From Ilyomonas sp965199845 (lineage in GTDB: Bacteria; Bacteroidota; Bacteroidia; Chitinophagales; Chitinophagaceae): a stretch of DNA of 64,000 nt. Positions within the stretch are counted from its first letter, which is position 1. Every line of letters begins with the position of its first letter. The notes beneath the pieces were generated by a model, which searched no databases, was not told the DNA's origin, and worked only from the letters and a program-made list of their open reading frames with translations. Shown here one piece after another: positions 9,782-18,781 of this stretch. The stretch lies in the NCBI GenBank assembly GCA_965199845.1, contig CBDATZ010000017.1, positions 104,848 to 168,847 on the forward strand, written 5' to 3'. The translations under genes were made by a program, and so were the position numbers.

Positions 9782-12700
9782 ATGGTTACAGCACAACAAA
9801 CGAAGCAAACAGCAAATCCTTCCGCAACGCAGAAAGATAGCCGTGCGCCGTTCTTTTCGCCTGCTTTTATTCAGCCTAAACTTTCAATTAATGCACCCGG
9901 CGATATATATGAACAGGAAGCAGATTCTATGGCAGATAGTGTAATGCGGAAGAGCGATGACACAAGTGCGCAACAAACATTCTTTAAGCCTTCTATTACA
10001 CATGTGCAACGTAAATGCTCCCATTGCGAGGAAGAAGAAAAGCTGCAACGTAAAGAAAGCAATAACGATGCAACGGTTGCAAATACAACTACTGAAAGTT
10101 ATATCAGTTCATTACATGGAAAAGGAAGATCATTAACAAATAACGAAAGAAGTTTTTTTGAGCCAAAGTTCGGGTATGATTTTTCTGACGTGCAATTGCA
10201 TACAGATAATTCTGCAAACCAATCGGCACAAAGTATAAACGCATTGGCTTATACGCATAGTAATGATATTGTTTTTAGTGCCGGGCAATATCAGCCTGAA
10301 ACAGAGACTGGTAAAAAATTGATGGCGCACGAATTAACGCATGTGGTGCAGCAAAGCAGCAATTCTGTTCAACCCAAAACCATTCAGTGCGAAGGCAATG
10401 GCGATTTGCCATCGCTAAGCTTTTTAGGGCCTTTGTATTATAAAGAAGAAAAAGATATACCTCTGAAAGATAAAGCAATCTCTGGTACCATTTTATCTCC
10501 ATCGCCGTTGCCGGCAGATTTTGTATTACACAATATTCATAAACCCGGCGGCACAGAACCGTTACAGTCATTAATACCCGCTTCAAAATTTTATAAAATA
10601 GCTGAAGGAGAATATTATCACCAGGTTTGGGCAAAACAGGCAAACGAAGATGCCAAATGGTTCTTTTGGGGCTGGGTAAATCCAAAATATCTTTCTTACG
10701 ACTCTGTCGAAAAAATCCCATCATCACCTGCAAATAACCAGGCTGACGAAGACATTATTCCTGATGAGTTTAAACGGTTGATGCAAGACCAGGATTCAAT
10801 AGAAGGACCTGTTGTTTTACCTACCTTAAGCGAAGCCATGATAAAGAGTTTTATCAGGGCAAACCTAGAAGGTAATGTAGCCATGCATAAGCTGGCGATA
10901 CAAACGATTGAACAGGTGTTTGCAGAAGATGGTAAAACAGATCAATACAAAGAATTTCTTACAGATATTGGCGCAAGCGACTGGGATGCAGCCGCCACGC
11001 ATTTAGCCGGTTTATCTTCCGAAGAAATGCAATTGCTTTTTAGCCAGCTCAATTTAGACCAGCTTGGTGAGCTTAGTATTTCTATAGAAGCTCCGGATGC
11101 TATAGACGCCATGTCTGCTTTCATGTTTTTGTATGAAGAAGTAGATAGCAGCGTAAGAGAGGCGCAAAGTGCAGAACAATATGATCAGGCAATTAAAGAT
11201 GGAGACTGGCAAACGGCAGCGAAAATTTTATCCGGTTACAGCGATGGCGTAATCGTAATCAAATTAAATTCATTAACCGAAGAACAACTGCGAGCCATGC
11301 GTAAAGGTGCCGATGTTGTAAGTGCACCGAAAGTAACTGAAATTTCTACGGCTATTATCAGCCAGAAAAGCCGGGCCGACGTTGCTGTTGAAAATATACT
11401 TAACCAGCAGTGGGGATTAAATTTCTTTCTTGGTTTGTATGATGCAGGCTTAGGAGATGTATTCGGAAAAAGCTGGGAAGCGATGAAGGCAGATTACACA
11501 GCATTTAACTCACTAAAATTCAATGCCGGCTTTTCGCTGGGTATGGATGTCGGTGTATTGGAAGACTTGTGGGACAATATAAAAGGATTGGCAGAAATAG
11601 TATGGCTGCTAACAAAAACGCAGGTAAGGCTGGCTTATGAGCCTTACGAGGTATTAAAGGAAATGTATGGCGTGTTGAAAGGGTTATTTGGCGCTGCCTT
11701 ATTTGCTTTGGATGGCAGAGAAATAGGTTATCATGTAGGACGATATATTGGTACTCAAATTACAAAAGAGTTTATTGAACAAGGATACTTTGACCGCGGC
11801 TGGTTTTTAGGTAAAATGCTGGGTAAGTTATTAACAGAAATTGCTTTAGCATTGGTTGGTGTAGAAGAGATAGCTGCCGTTAGCAAAGCGGTGAAAGCAA
11901 CAAGCTTATTTATGAAGATAGGTGAAGCTTTGGGCAAATCGGAAAAGCTGAAATTAATCATGGAAGCTTTGCCCAAACTCAGGCTTGCCAAAGGCGCAGA
12001 AACAGCAGCAGATGCTTCTAAAATATCAGAATTAGCCAAAGGTATTAGTGCTTTGGAAGATGTGCCAAAAATGGAGAAGGCGCTTACCGAAATGGCGAAG
12101 TATGAAAAAGAAGCCGGATCGCTTGTATCGAAAGAAATGAAAGCATTGGAAGAAACCGTATTGAAAGAAAAAATAAAAGATCCTACAAATATTAAAGAAG
12201 TTACAGGCGACCTGGCGAAGAATTACAATGCAGAAATCAAAACAGCAGAACCGCACACGTACCGGCGTAAATTTGATGGCACCTGGTGTCGGTTTTCCGA
12301 TCCGGAATGTGGCGTAGGTGTGGCAAAAGAAGTAGAAGAAGCCACTGCCAAATTATTACAAAAACGACTTGTCGGCACGTTTGATGAGTTAGCGAAATTC
12401 AGGAAAGAAATTGGTTTGCCGCCTGCCAGTATGGAAAAAGGCAACCCAACACTTGCGCGCCTTGATATAAGTGGAAATCATACATACGGCACCAATTGGA
12501 ATAAGAAGGCAACTCAGCCTTCGCGTTCTATAGAAGAAATTGCTAAGGTTAAAGAGTTTGTAAAAGAGGCATACGGCACGGCGCCACACCAGGCTGTGAT
12601 GGAACATGCAGAAGCCGATGCTATTATTGACGCGTTTAGTAAAAGTTACACCGCGGAGCACGCTGTATTGTATGTAGATAAACCTTTGTGCGGCTTCTGT

Positions 12701-12811
12701 GATGGTTCTTTACGGAGATTACTGCCTTTGTTAGATTTAAAATCTATTACTGTATATGAGTTAGGAGAAAAGGGTGTAATTCGAACTTTTGATATTCTTG
12801 CCGTTTTATAA
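9782..12811 (+). CDS. DUF4157 eCIS-associated protein with C-terminal deaminase-like toxin domain
   Basis: A 1009-residue candidate effector. The start chosen is ATG 9782, 13 bases after the tape-measure stop; a TTG at 9755 lies inside that gene. The architecture has three parts. Residues ~25-190 form a DUF4157 (eCIS core) domain: PKLSINAPGDIYEQEAD, a CSHCEEEEKLQRK linker, and the metallopeptidase-like HELTHVVQQ near residue 183. The middle (~400-790) is helical with amphipathic and hydrophobic stretches (DAGLGDVFGKSW, LGKLLTEIALALVG), as in pre-toxin regions. The C-terminal ~150 residues contain HAE (His942/Glu944) and CGFC (Cys970/Cys973), the zinc and catalytic signature of cytidine deaminase-fold toxins; CGFC also occurs in DddA. 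No immunity-like gene follows before the ATPase. The domain calls are pattern-based. Confidence 0.8.
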   Translation: MVTAQQTKQTANPSATQKDSRAPFFSPAFIQPKLSINAPGDIYEQEADSMADSVMRKSDDTSAQQTFFKPSITHVQRKCSHCEEEEKLQRKESNNDATVANTTTESYISSLHGKGRSLTNNERSFFEPKFGYDFSDVQLHTDNSANQSAQSINALAYTHSNDIVFSAGQYQPETETGKKLMAHELTHVVQQSSNSVQPKTIQCEGNGDLPSLSFLGPLYYKEEKDIPLKDKAISGTILSPSPLPADFVLHNIHKPGGTEPLQSLIPASKFYKIAEGEYYHQVWAKQANEDAKWFFWGWVNPKYLSYDSVEKIPSSPANNQADEDIIPDEFKRLMQDQDSIEGPVVLPTLSEAMIKSFIRANLEGNVAMHKLAIQTIEQVFAEDGKTDQYKEFLTDIGASDWDAAATHLAGLSSEEMQLLFSQLNLDQLGELSISIEAPDAIDAMSAFMFLYEEVDSSVREAQSAEQYDQAIKDGDWQTAAKILSGYSDGVIVIKLNSLTEEQLRAMRKGADVVSAPKVTEISTAIISQKSRADVAVENILNQQWGLNFFLGLYDAGLGDVFGKSWEAMKADYTAFNSLKFNAGFSLGMDVGVLEDLWDNIKGLAEIVWLLTKTQVRLAYEPYEVLKEMYGVLKGLFGAALFALDGREIGYHVGRYIGTQITKEFIEQGYFDRGWFLGKMLGKLLTEIALALVGVEEIAAVSKAVKATSLFMKIGEALGKSEKLKLIMEALPKLRLAKGAETAADASKISELAKGISALEDVPKMEKALTEMAKYEKEAGSLVSKEMKALEETVLKEKIKDPTNIKEVTGDLAKNYNAEIKTAEPHTYRRKFDGTWCRFSDPECGVGVAKEVEEATAKLLQKRLVGTFDELAKFRKEIGLPPASMEKGNPTLARLDISGNHTYGTNWNKKATQPSRSIEEIAKVKEFVKEAYGTAPHQAVMEHAEADAIIDAFSKSYTAEHAVLYVDKPLCGFCDGSLRRLLPLLDLKSITVYELGEKGVIRTFDILAVL

Positions 12812-13018
12812 AAAGGCAAACAATCGTGTCTTTATAAACACAAATGCAATATTCATCTTTTTGAAAAACTGTTGCGCAGCCTAAATGAATCATCAATAAA
12901 CCAGGCACTGCCTATATGCAGGAGTTAATACAATAATGGAGGATATGATGTGACGAGATTATCATTTAGAAAAGGTGAATTTTTTTATAGTAAAGTGTTA
13001 GAAAAATGATTATAAAGT

Positions 13019-14332
13019 ATGATGAGCGAATCAACCGGAGAAATAAAAAATGATATAGACGTTTTGCGCAAACTGATTCTGCAACGACTGAATAATTATT
13101 TTAAAAACGAACCGATAAATCAATCAGAACCGATTTCTTTTCATTCCCCTTTTATAAACGAAAATCATTGGAGCAATGATGAAAAATTTATTTTGCTGAT
13201 TGCTTTGATTCCGCATTTACAACCTAATTTTTTTGAATCGGTTATCCAGGAAGTGCTTCCGCAAGGTGGCGATTTTCCTGAGTTTGGTGGCGTTCGTGGT
13301 TCCAATCATCGTGGATTATTACCAACCGGTGAAACCGCACAATTTATTTTAGCCGGCAACGATTTTGAAAAACGAATCGAAATTCAAAAAGCATTGCTTG
13401 GCGAAGGTTATTTACTAAAAGAAAACATTGTTGAACTGGAACCTGTAAAGCATGGTGAACCGCAGATGAGCGGTCGTCTTATTGTGTCAGCCGAATGGCT
13501 TCACCAGCTTATAACAGGCAGCGAACAAGCTCCGAAATTCAGTGCCGATTTTCCGGCTAAACAAATTACTACGCAAATGACGTGGAACGATTTGGTGCTA
13601 ACGGCTTATACGCTGGAACAAATTAATGATATTGTTGTGTGGCTGCAACACAACCCAAAAATTATGGACGATGAAATTCTGAAACGGAAAATAAAACCTG
13701 GTTACAGAATCCTGTTTCATGGTCCGCCGGGAACCGGTAAAACACTTACCGCCGCTTTGTTGGGAAAACAGTTTGATAAAGATGTGTATCGTATAGACAT
13801 CTCGCAAATGGTTTCCAAATACATTGGCGAAACAGAAAAAAATTTAGAAAAAATATTTGCCAAAGCCGAACGTAAAGACTGGATTTTGTTTTTTGATGAA
13901 GCCGATGCGCTCTTTGGTAAACGTACCAATGTGCAAAGCTCGCACGACCGTTATGCCAACCAGGAAGTGTCGTATTTATTGCAACGTATTGAAGATTATC
14001 CCGGCTTATTAATCTTAGCTTCCAACTTCAAAAGCAATATAGATGAAGCTTTTCTGCGCCGCTTTCACAGCATCATTCATTTTCCAAATCCAAAAGCAGG
14101 CGAAAGATTTACCTTATGGCAAAAAACATTGCCGGTTAATTTTTCGCTTGAGCCATCCATCAATATAGCTGAGCTGGCAGAAAAATACGAAGTAAACGGC
14201 GCTACTATTCTCAATATTATTCATTATGCCACGCTGAAAGCAGCTTCGCGCAACGATGCGTTTATTCGTTATAACGATATTATAGATGCAATTCGTAAAG
14301 AGTATCACAAAGAAGAAAGATCAATGAATTAA
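13019..14332 (+). CDS. eCIS AAA+ ATPase (Afp15-like)
   Basis: A 437-residue AAA+ ATPase with Walker A GPPGTGKT near residues 235-242, Walker B ILFFDEADALFG near 290, and an arginine-finger-type segment FLRRFHSIIHFP. The N-terminal ~200 residues are the variable region typical of the ATPase found at the end of Afp/PVC-type loci, where it assists particle assembly. It starts at ATG 13019 (a second ATG is the next codon), 207 bases after the effector gene, and closes the eCIS gene set in this window. The next gene is on the opposite strand. The AAA+ assignment is certain from motifs; the eCIS role comes from context. Confidence 0.88.
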   Translation: MMSESTGEIKNDIDVLRKLILQRLNNYFKNEPINQSEPISFHSPFINENHWSNDEKFILLIALIPHLQPNFFESVIQEVLPQGGDFPEFGGVRGSNHRGLLPTGETAQFILAGNDFEKRIEIQKALLGEGYLLKENIVELEPVKHGEPQMSGRLIVSAEWLHQLITGSEQAPKFSADFPAKQITTQMTWNDLVLTAYTLEQINDIVVWLQHNPKIMDDEILKRKIKPGYRILFHGPPGTGKTLTAALLGKQFDKDVYRIDISQMVSKYIGETEKNLEKIFAKAERKDWILFFDEADALFGKRTNVQSSHDRYANQEVSYLLQRIEDYPGLLILASNFKSNIDEAFLRRFHSIIHFPNPKAGERFTLWQKTLPVNFSLEPSINIAELAEKYEVNGATILNIIHYATLKAASRNDAFIRYNDIIDAIRKEYHKEERSMN

Positions 14333-14714
14333 TGCCGTATTGTGATGATAAACCATAACGATTTGGCTTTATATTTCTTTCCTTTTAAATAACATCTTTA
14401 TCTTTTTCAAGTTGTGAAAAATGGTATCAAATAAACCCATCCATACTGTATAAAACAGTATCTCTTTCGCAACCAATTTCTGTTCAGAAAACCAGGCTAA
14501 GTAAACAATATAAAAAAAGCATCAATAAGAACAGTTGAGTAAAAATGAAAGCAGTAATTGAATTGGTAATGATAACGCTTGATAGCTGCTACGCATTCTC
14601 TAATTATACAAACCAGATTTTCAAAATCTAATTCCAGCTATACTATTCTCATAAACTTAAATAGAATAAAACAGCCATAGTAGGTATTAAACTTACAGAC
14701 TCTGATTTGATTTA
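14333..14714. other. intergenic region between eCIS ATPase and namA
   Basis: These 382 bases separate two convergent genes. They are AT-rich with no convincing open frame, tRNA or repeat, and no clear T-tailed hairpin was found. It marks the end of the eCIS locus. Confidence 0.5.
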
Positions 14715-15788
14715 TTATGATTTCGGTTTTGCTCTTTCATACTGAACCGGATACGCTTGTTCATCGCCTAACTGATATGCTGCATGTAACGGAAAATACG
14801 GATCGCGCAAACTCTCGCGTGCAATCAGAATCAAATCAGCTTGTTCTTTTTCCAGAATGGCATCAGCCTGTTGCGCATTAGTAATTAAACCAACAGCGCC
14901 GGTAAGAATGTTGCTTTCTTTTTTTATACGCTTTGCAAACTCAGCCTGGTAACCAGGTTTGCTTGGTATAACCGCTTTGGGAACATTTCCGCCGGATGAT
15001 GTATCTATCACGTCTACGCCATGTTCTTTTAGCAAAGAAGACAACTTAACAGAATCTTCAATTGTCCAGCCGCCTTCTGTCCAGTCGGTTGCAGAAATAC
15101 GAACAAAAAGAAGTTTCTCATCACCCAATACTTTCTTCACCGCATCGGTTACGTCTAATACCAGGCGAACCCTATTCTCAAACGAGCCGCCATATTCATC
15201 ATCCCGAAAATTACTGAGCGGAGAATAAAACTGGTGAAGCAAATAACCATGCGCGGCGTGAAGTTCAACAATATCATAACCAATTTCTACAGCGCGTTTT
15301 GCAGTTGCCGCAAAATCATCAATCACTTTCTGAATACCGGCATTATCTAACGCTATCGGCGCTTCCGTTTCTTCGTAAAAAGGTTTTGCGCTTGCCGAAA
15401 ATGTTTGCCAGCTGTTTGCTTCGGTAAGTGGAATTTGTTTGCCGCCATCCCAGGGCTTTTGCGTGCTGGCTTTTCTTCCTGCATGAGCCAGTTGTATGCC
15501 TGCCAAAGCGCCGTTATTATGAATAAAAGAAACAATTTGCTTCCATTTTGTTACCTGTTCATCTTTCCACAAACCAGCATCGGCATACGTAATACGACCT
15601 TCGGGCGATACAGCCGTTGCTTCCTGTATAATCAATGCTGCGCCGCCAACAGCGCGACCTCCCAAATGAACAAAATGCCAGTCGTTGGCAAACCCATCTT
15701 CGGAAGAATATTGACACATGGGAGAGATAACAATACGGTTTTTAAATGTGATATTCCTGATTGTAAGCGGAGATAACAGCTTGCTCAT
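14715..15788 (-). CDS. namA: NADPH dehydrogenase NamA (YqjM-type old yellow enzyme)
   Basis: A 357-residue FMN-dependent ene-reductase that reduces alpha,beta-unsaturated carbonyl and some nitro compounds in the cytoplasm. The N-terminus SPLTIRNITFKNRIVISPMC includes the YqjM-subfamily cysteine of SPMCQYSS. Further motifs are QLAHAGRKAS, the substrate/FMN-binding ELHAAHGYLLHQF with the following GGSFENR, and the C-terminal phosphate-binding part LTGAVGLI...ILIARESLRDPYFP. The length matches the family (~340-360). It stands downstream of polX on the same strand with a hairpin terminator between them, so it is probably transcribed separately. Physiological substrate unknown. Confidence 0.92.
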   Translation of the reverse strand: MSKLLSPLTIRNITFKNRIVISPMCQYSSEDGFANDWHFVHLGGRAVGGAALIIQEATAVSPEGRITYADAGLWKDEQVTKWKQIVSFIHNNGALAGIQLAHAGRKASTQKPWDGGKQIPLTEANSWQTFSASAKPFYEETEAPIALDNAGIQKVIDDFAATAKRAVEIGYDIVELHAAHGYLLHQFYSPLSNFRDDEYGGSFENRVRLVLDVTDAVKKVLGDEKLLFVRISATDWTEGGWTIEDSVKLSSLLKEHGVDVIDTSSGGNVPKAVIPSKPGYQAEFAKRIKKESNILTGAVGLITNAQQADAILEKEQADLILIARESLRDPYFPLHAAYQLGDEQAYPVQYERAKPKS

Positions 15789-15805
15789 AAATTGTATAAA
15801 ATAAA

Positions 15806-15829
15806 AAAGCAGCTTTTAAAAGCTGCTTT
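15806..15829 (-). terminator. Rho-independent terminator downstream of the PolX-like gene
   Basis: A perfect palindrome, AAAGCAGCTTTT followed by its mirror AAAAGCTGCTTT. On the minus strand it is followed by a T-rich run, and it lies 23 bases beyond the PolX stop. Confidence 0.75.
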
Positions 15830-15851
15830 GGTTTGAAAGTGCAAAAGTAAA

Positions 15852-17525
15852 CTACGATTGCCGTTTCGCGTGTTGTATTCTCATAAATTCTTCAAATTGC
15901 TGCAGGCTAAAACTGCTTACATTTTGCTCTTTTGTTACGCCTGCTTTCTGTGCAACCAAAACGCCGTATTGAACATCGTTAAAACCATTGATCGAATGTG
16001 CATCGGGATTGATGGAAGTGAATACACCACATTCCAAAGCATAATTTAAATATCGCCAATCAATATCTAAACGATGCGGATTGGCGTTGAGTTCAATCAC
16101 AACATTATTGGCAACGCAGGCATCTATAATTGTTTTGTGATTGACGGGATAACCATTGCGGCTTAATAATAATCTACCTGTCATGTGACCCAGAATATTT
16201 GTAAACGGGTTTTCAATAGCCGTTAATAAACGCTTCATGGCTTTCTCTTCGCTCATTTTTAAATTGGAATGAACTGAAGCAATAACAATATCGAAAGTTG
16301 ATAAAACATCGTTACTGTAATCAAGATTTCCGTCATTCAAAATATCGCTTTCAATACTTTTAAAGATTTTGAAAGGAGCCAACGTTTTATTCAATTCATC
16401 TATCTCTGTATGTTGCGCCAGTAAACGTTCTTCGGTTAATCCATTGGCATAAAACGCAGATTTGGAATGGTCGCTGAGAACAAGATATTGCAAACCTTTT
16501 GCTTTGGCTGCATTTGCCATTTCAGCAATCGTATTAGTGCCATCGCTCCATTTGCTGTGCGAGTGAATGATTGAAGTGATATCGGTTGTTTCTATCACTT
16601 TGGGTAATTGTTTTTTCTTAGCCTGTTCTATCACTGCGGCGTTTTCGCGTAAATAAGTTGGAATGTAATTAAGACCTGCTTTTGCAAAAATTTCTTCTTC
16701 GCTATTGTATGCTTCTTCAAAAGAAAACTGTTGTTGCCAGGCCGTAATAAAATCAATGCTGCTGCTGGTTATAAATAGGGTTTTATACCATTGATTTTTA
16801 TTGGTATGATGAACTTGCACCGTAATATGATCATCACTTTTATAAATTATGCTATCGCCAATAGCTTCTGTTTTTGTAAATGATTTATTTGCCAAAAACG
16901 CATCTGTTTTTTCAAAAGAAGCACTTGTTACCAATTCTATTTTTTCGATGATTTCCGTATGCTGTTTTAAACTCCCGGTAAGACTTGTTAAGTCATCAGC
17001 AAATGCAGTTTGTATTTCTCTTTCTAATTCGCTTGCATAGCCACAAATTTCAGCATATAAATAACTGCCTTTGTTATGTTGATAAAACTCGATTGACTCT
17101 TTAATGTTTTGCTGTGTCTTCTCGCCGAAGCCTTTATAAAGAAGCAGGCGATTTTCAGTACAAGCGTATAATAGCTCACCCAAATTTTCAATATCCAATT
17201 CCTTCCAGATAACAGAAATCTTTTTTGCGCCCAGGCCTTTTATGTTCAGCATTTCAATAACGCCTAATGGTGTTTTTTCAATGTATTCGTTCAACAATGG
17301 CAATTTACCGGTTTGCAATTGAACCATTATCTTTTTTGCAATGGCATCGCCAATGCCTTTAATAGCTTGAATTTTTTCTTCAGGTAATTCACTTAATTCA
17401 GCCGGAAGCTTATCTATTGTGTAAGAAGCGTTGGAATATGACTTGGTTTTAAAACTGTTTTCGCCATGAATATTCATTAGCTTAGCAAGCAGGGAAAAGT
17501 TGTGTGCAATAGTTTCGTTATCCAT
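15852..17525 (-). CDS. polX: PolX-family protein: HhH + degenerate polymerase X + PHP domain
   Basis: A 557-residue protein starting at ATG 17525; a longer frame to 17609 adds a non-homologous tail overlapping the upstream terminator. Order: helix-hairpin-helix region (IKGIGDAIAKKI, LNIKGLGAKKI), a polymerase X-like central region, then a PHP domain with its metal-binding set (HSHSKWSDG, VLSDHSKSAF, IASVHS, ELNANPHRLDID, NPDAHS). The PHP part should give 3'-5' exonuclease or AP-site processing. In the polymerase palm the usual GS-RRG...D-x-D block reads GSLKQHTEIIEKIELV and the third Asp position reads ITVQVHH, so all three catalytic aspartates appear absent. The protein is probably a repair nuclease without polymerase activity. 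Confidence 0.88.
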   Translation of the reverse strand: MDNETIAHNFSLLAKLMNIHGENSFKTKSYSNASYTIDKLPAELSELPEEKIQAIKGIGDAIAKKIMVQLQTGKLPLLNEYIEKTPLGVIEMLNIKGLGAKKISVIWKELDIENLGELLYACTENRLLLYKGFGEKTQQNIKESIEFYQHNKGSYLYAEICGYASELEREIQTAFADDLTSLTGSLKQHTEIIEKIELVTSASFEKTDAFLANKSFTKTEAIGDSIIYKSDDHITVQVHHTNKNQWYKTLFITSSSIDFITAWQQQFSFEEAYNSEEEIFAKAGLNYIPTYLRENAAVIEQAKKKQLPKVIETTDITSIIHSHSKWSDGTNTIAEMANAAKAKGLQYLVLSDHSKSAFYANGLTEERLLAQHTEIDELNKTLAPFKIFKSIESDILNDGNLDYSNDVLSTFDIVIASVHSNLKMSEEKAMKRLLTAIENPFTNILGHMTGRLLLSRNGYPVNHKTIIDACVANNVVIELNANPHRLDIDWRYLNYALECGVFTSINPDAHSINGFNDVQYGVLVAQKAGVTKEQNVSSFSLQQFEEFMRIQHAKRQS

Positions 17526-17569
17526 GCTGTGAAAGTAAAAAGAAATGCAAAACCATCGCTGATAGAAAC

Positions 17570-17598
17570 GAAAAAGTCCCGATATAAACCGGGACTTT
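17570..17598 (-). terminator. terminator after the histone H1-like gene
   Basis: On the minus strand, AGTCCCG and CGGGACT form a 7-bp stem around an 8-base loop, followed by TTTTTCG. It lies between the H1-like gene and polX. Confidence 0.7.
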
Positions 17599-17626
17599 CT
17601 TTTAATCACATTAAAATTACATCTTG

Positions 17627-17839
17627 TTATTTTGCAGCTTTCTTAGCAGCTTTTTTTACAGTTGCAACTTTTTTAGGAGCGGCTGCTTTTTTCGGTGCTG
17701 CTTTCTTAGCTACAGCAGCTTTTTTAGGAGCGGCTGTTTTTTTAACGGCTACTTTTTTAGTAGCGGTAGCTGCTTTTTTTGGTGCAGCCTTTTTTGCAAC
17801 AGCAGCTTTTTTAGTAGCTGCTTTTTTTGCAGTTGCCAT
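17627..17839 (-). CDS. histone H1-like Lys/Ala-rich basic protein
   Basis: A 70-residue protein made almost entirely of Lys, Ala, Val, Pro and Thr in repeated KKAA / APKKAA / AVAKK units, resembling the C-terminal tail of histone H1 and bacterial H1-like (AlgP/HctB-type) proteins. It should bind DNA or another polyanion non-specifically by charge. The opposite strand also shows long open frames here, but these follow from the low-complexity sequence. It lies 76 bases downstream of rpmA in the same direction and is closed by its own hairpin terminator, suggesting co-expression with the ribosomal L21-L27 unit. Repeat-driven copy-number variation is likely. Confidence 0.8.
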   Translation of the reverse strand: MATAKKAATKKAAVAKKAAPKKAATATKKVAVKKTAAPKKAAVAKKAAPKKAAAPKKVATVKKAAKKAAK

Positions 17840-17915
17840 AATTGTACAATTTAATGGTTAGTAAATATGACCTAAAAGTACACACATTATGCCAACTGCA
17901 AAAATTAAAATCTAC

Positions 17916-18182
17916 TTAAGCTATTGCTTCTACAGCGTTTACAGAAATGGTTGTTCTGTTTTCTTTTGTTTTCTTAAACTGAACAACACCATCAGACAAT
18001 GCAAACAAAGTAAAATCTTTACCTACGCCTACATTTTTGCCGGGATGATATTTGGTTCCGCGCTGGCGAACGATGATATTACCTGCTATTGCGGGCTGAC
18101 CACCAAATATCTTTACACCAAGGCGTTTACTGTTCGAGTCGCGGCCGTTCTTTACGCTACCTTCACCTTTTTTATGTGCCAT
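17916..18182 (-). CDS. rpmA: 50S ribosomal protein L27
   Basis: An 88-residue L27. It begins MAHKKGEGSVKNGRDSNSKR and has the conserved GGQPAIAGNIIVRQRGTKYHPG segment. L27 sits near the peptidyl transferase centre, with its N-terminus reaching the P site. There is no N-terminal cleavable extension of the Firmicutes kind. It follows rplU by 40 bases in the usual rplU-rpmA order. Confidence 0.98.
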   Translation of the reverse strand: MAHKKGEGSVKNGRDSNSKRLGVKIFGGQPAIAGNIIVRQRGTKYHPGKNVGVGKDFTLFALSDGVVQFKKTKENRTTISVNAVEAIA

Positions 18183-18222
18183 AAAAATCTATTTAATAAG
18201 TTTATTGAAGAGCAATATTGAT

Positions 18223-18528
18223 TTAAGCAATACTGCTGATCTTAATTTGAGTATAGTGAGTACGGTGACCGTGTTTTTTACGGAAACCTTTTCTGCGCTT
18301 CATTTTAAAAGCAATTACTTTATCGCCTTTTACAAGATCGCTAATAATTTCGGCTTTTATAATAGTCTTAATATCAGCGCCCAGCGTAAGGCTGCCGTTA
18401 TTATCAACCAACAAAATATCGCTGAACTCAACGGTATCACCATTATTGCCGGAGATATGCGGAACGTATAAGCTATCGCCTTCCTGCACTCTAAATTGCT
18501 GTCCGGCTATTTTTACAACTGCAAACAT
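18223..18528 (-). CDS. rplU: 50S ribosomal protein L21
   Basis: A 101-residue L21. It begins MFAVVKIAGQQFRVQEGDSL and ends with the signature KMKRRKGFRKKHGHRTHYTQIKI region that binds 23S rRNA. It is first in the rplU-rpmA unit. The ~250 bases upstream (18529-18781) are AT-rich and presumably contain its promoter, but no consensus could be fixed with confidence. Confidence 0.98.
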   Translation of the reverse strand: MFAVVKIAGQQFRVQEGDSLYVPHISGNNGDTVEFSDILLVDNNGSLTLGADIKTIIKAEIISDLVKGDKVIAFKMKRRKGFRKKHGHRTHYTQIKISSIA

Positions 18529-18781
18529 AATTTTTCTAAAATTAGGGCTGCAAAAGTATAACTTTAAAAATAAATATTAGCATCAATCTCCAAATTTTTT
18601 TAAATGAGATTCTAATATTGAATTTTTAAAAAATCGAATATGGATTTTGTATTGTGAAAATGCAACTCTTTTTTTATATATCGGCCTCATATAGAAATCA
18701 AAATTGCAATATCTACCAAGTTTTAAGCCGGATGTAATACAAGTTTTATCTGATGTTCATGCTCTAATAACAAAGAACGAA

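Noticed and set aside
17502..17861. Open frame on the + strand opposite the H1-like gene
   Set aside because: Low-complexity repeat complement gives long open frames on both strands; the minus strand has the Lys/Ala composition and start, so the + frame is a shadow.
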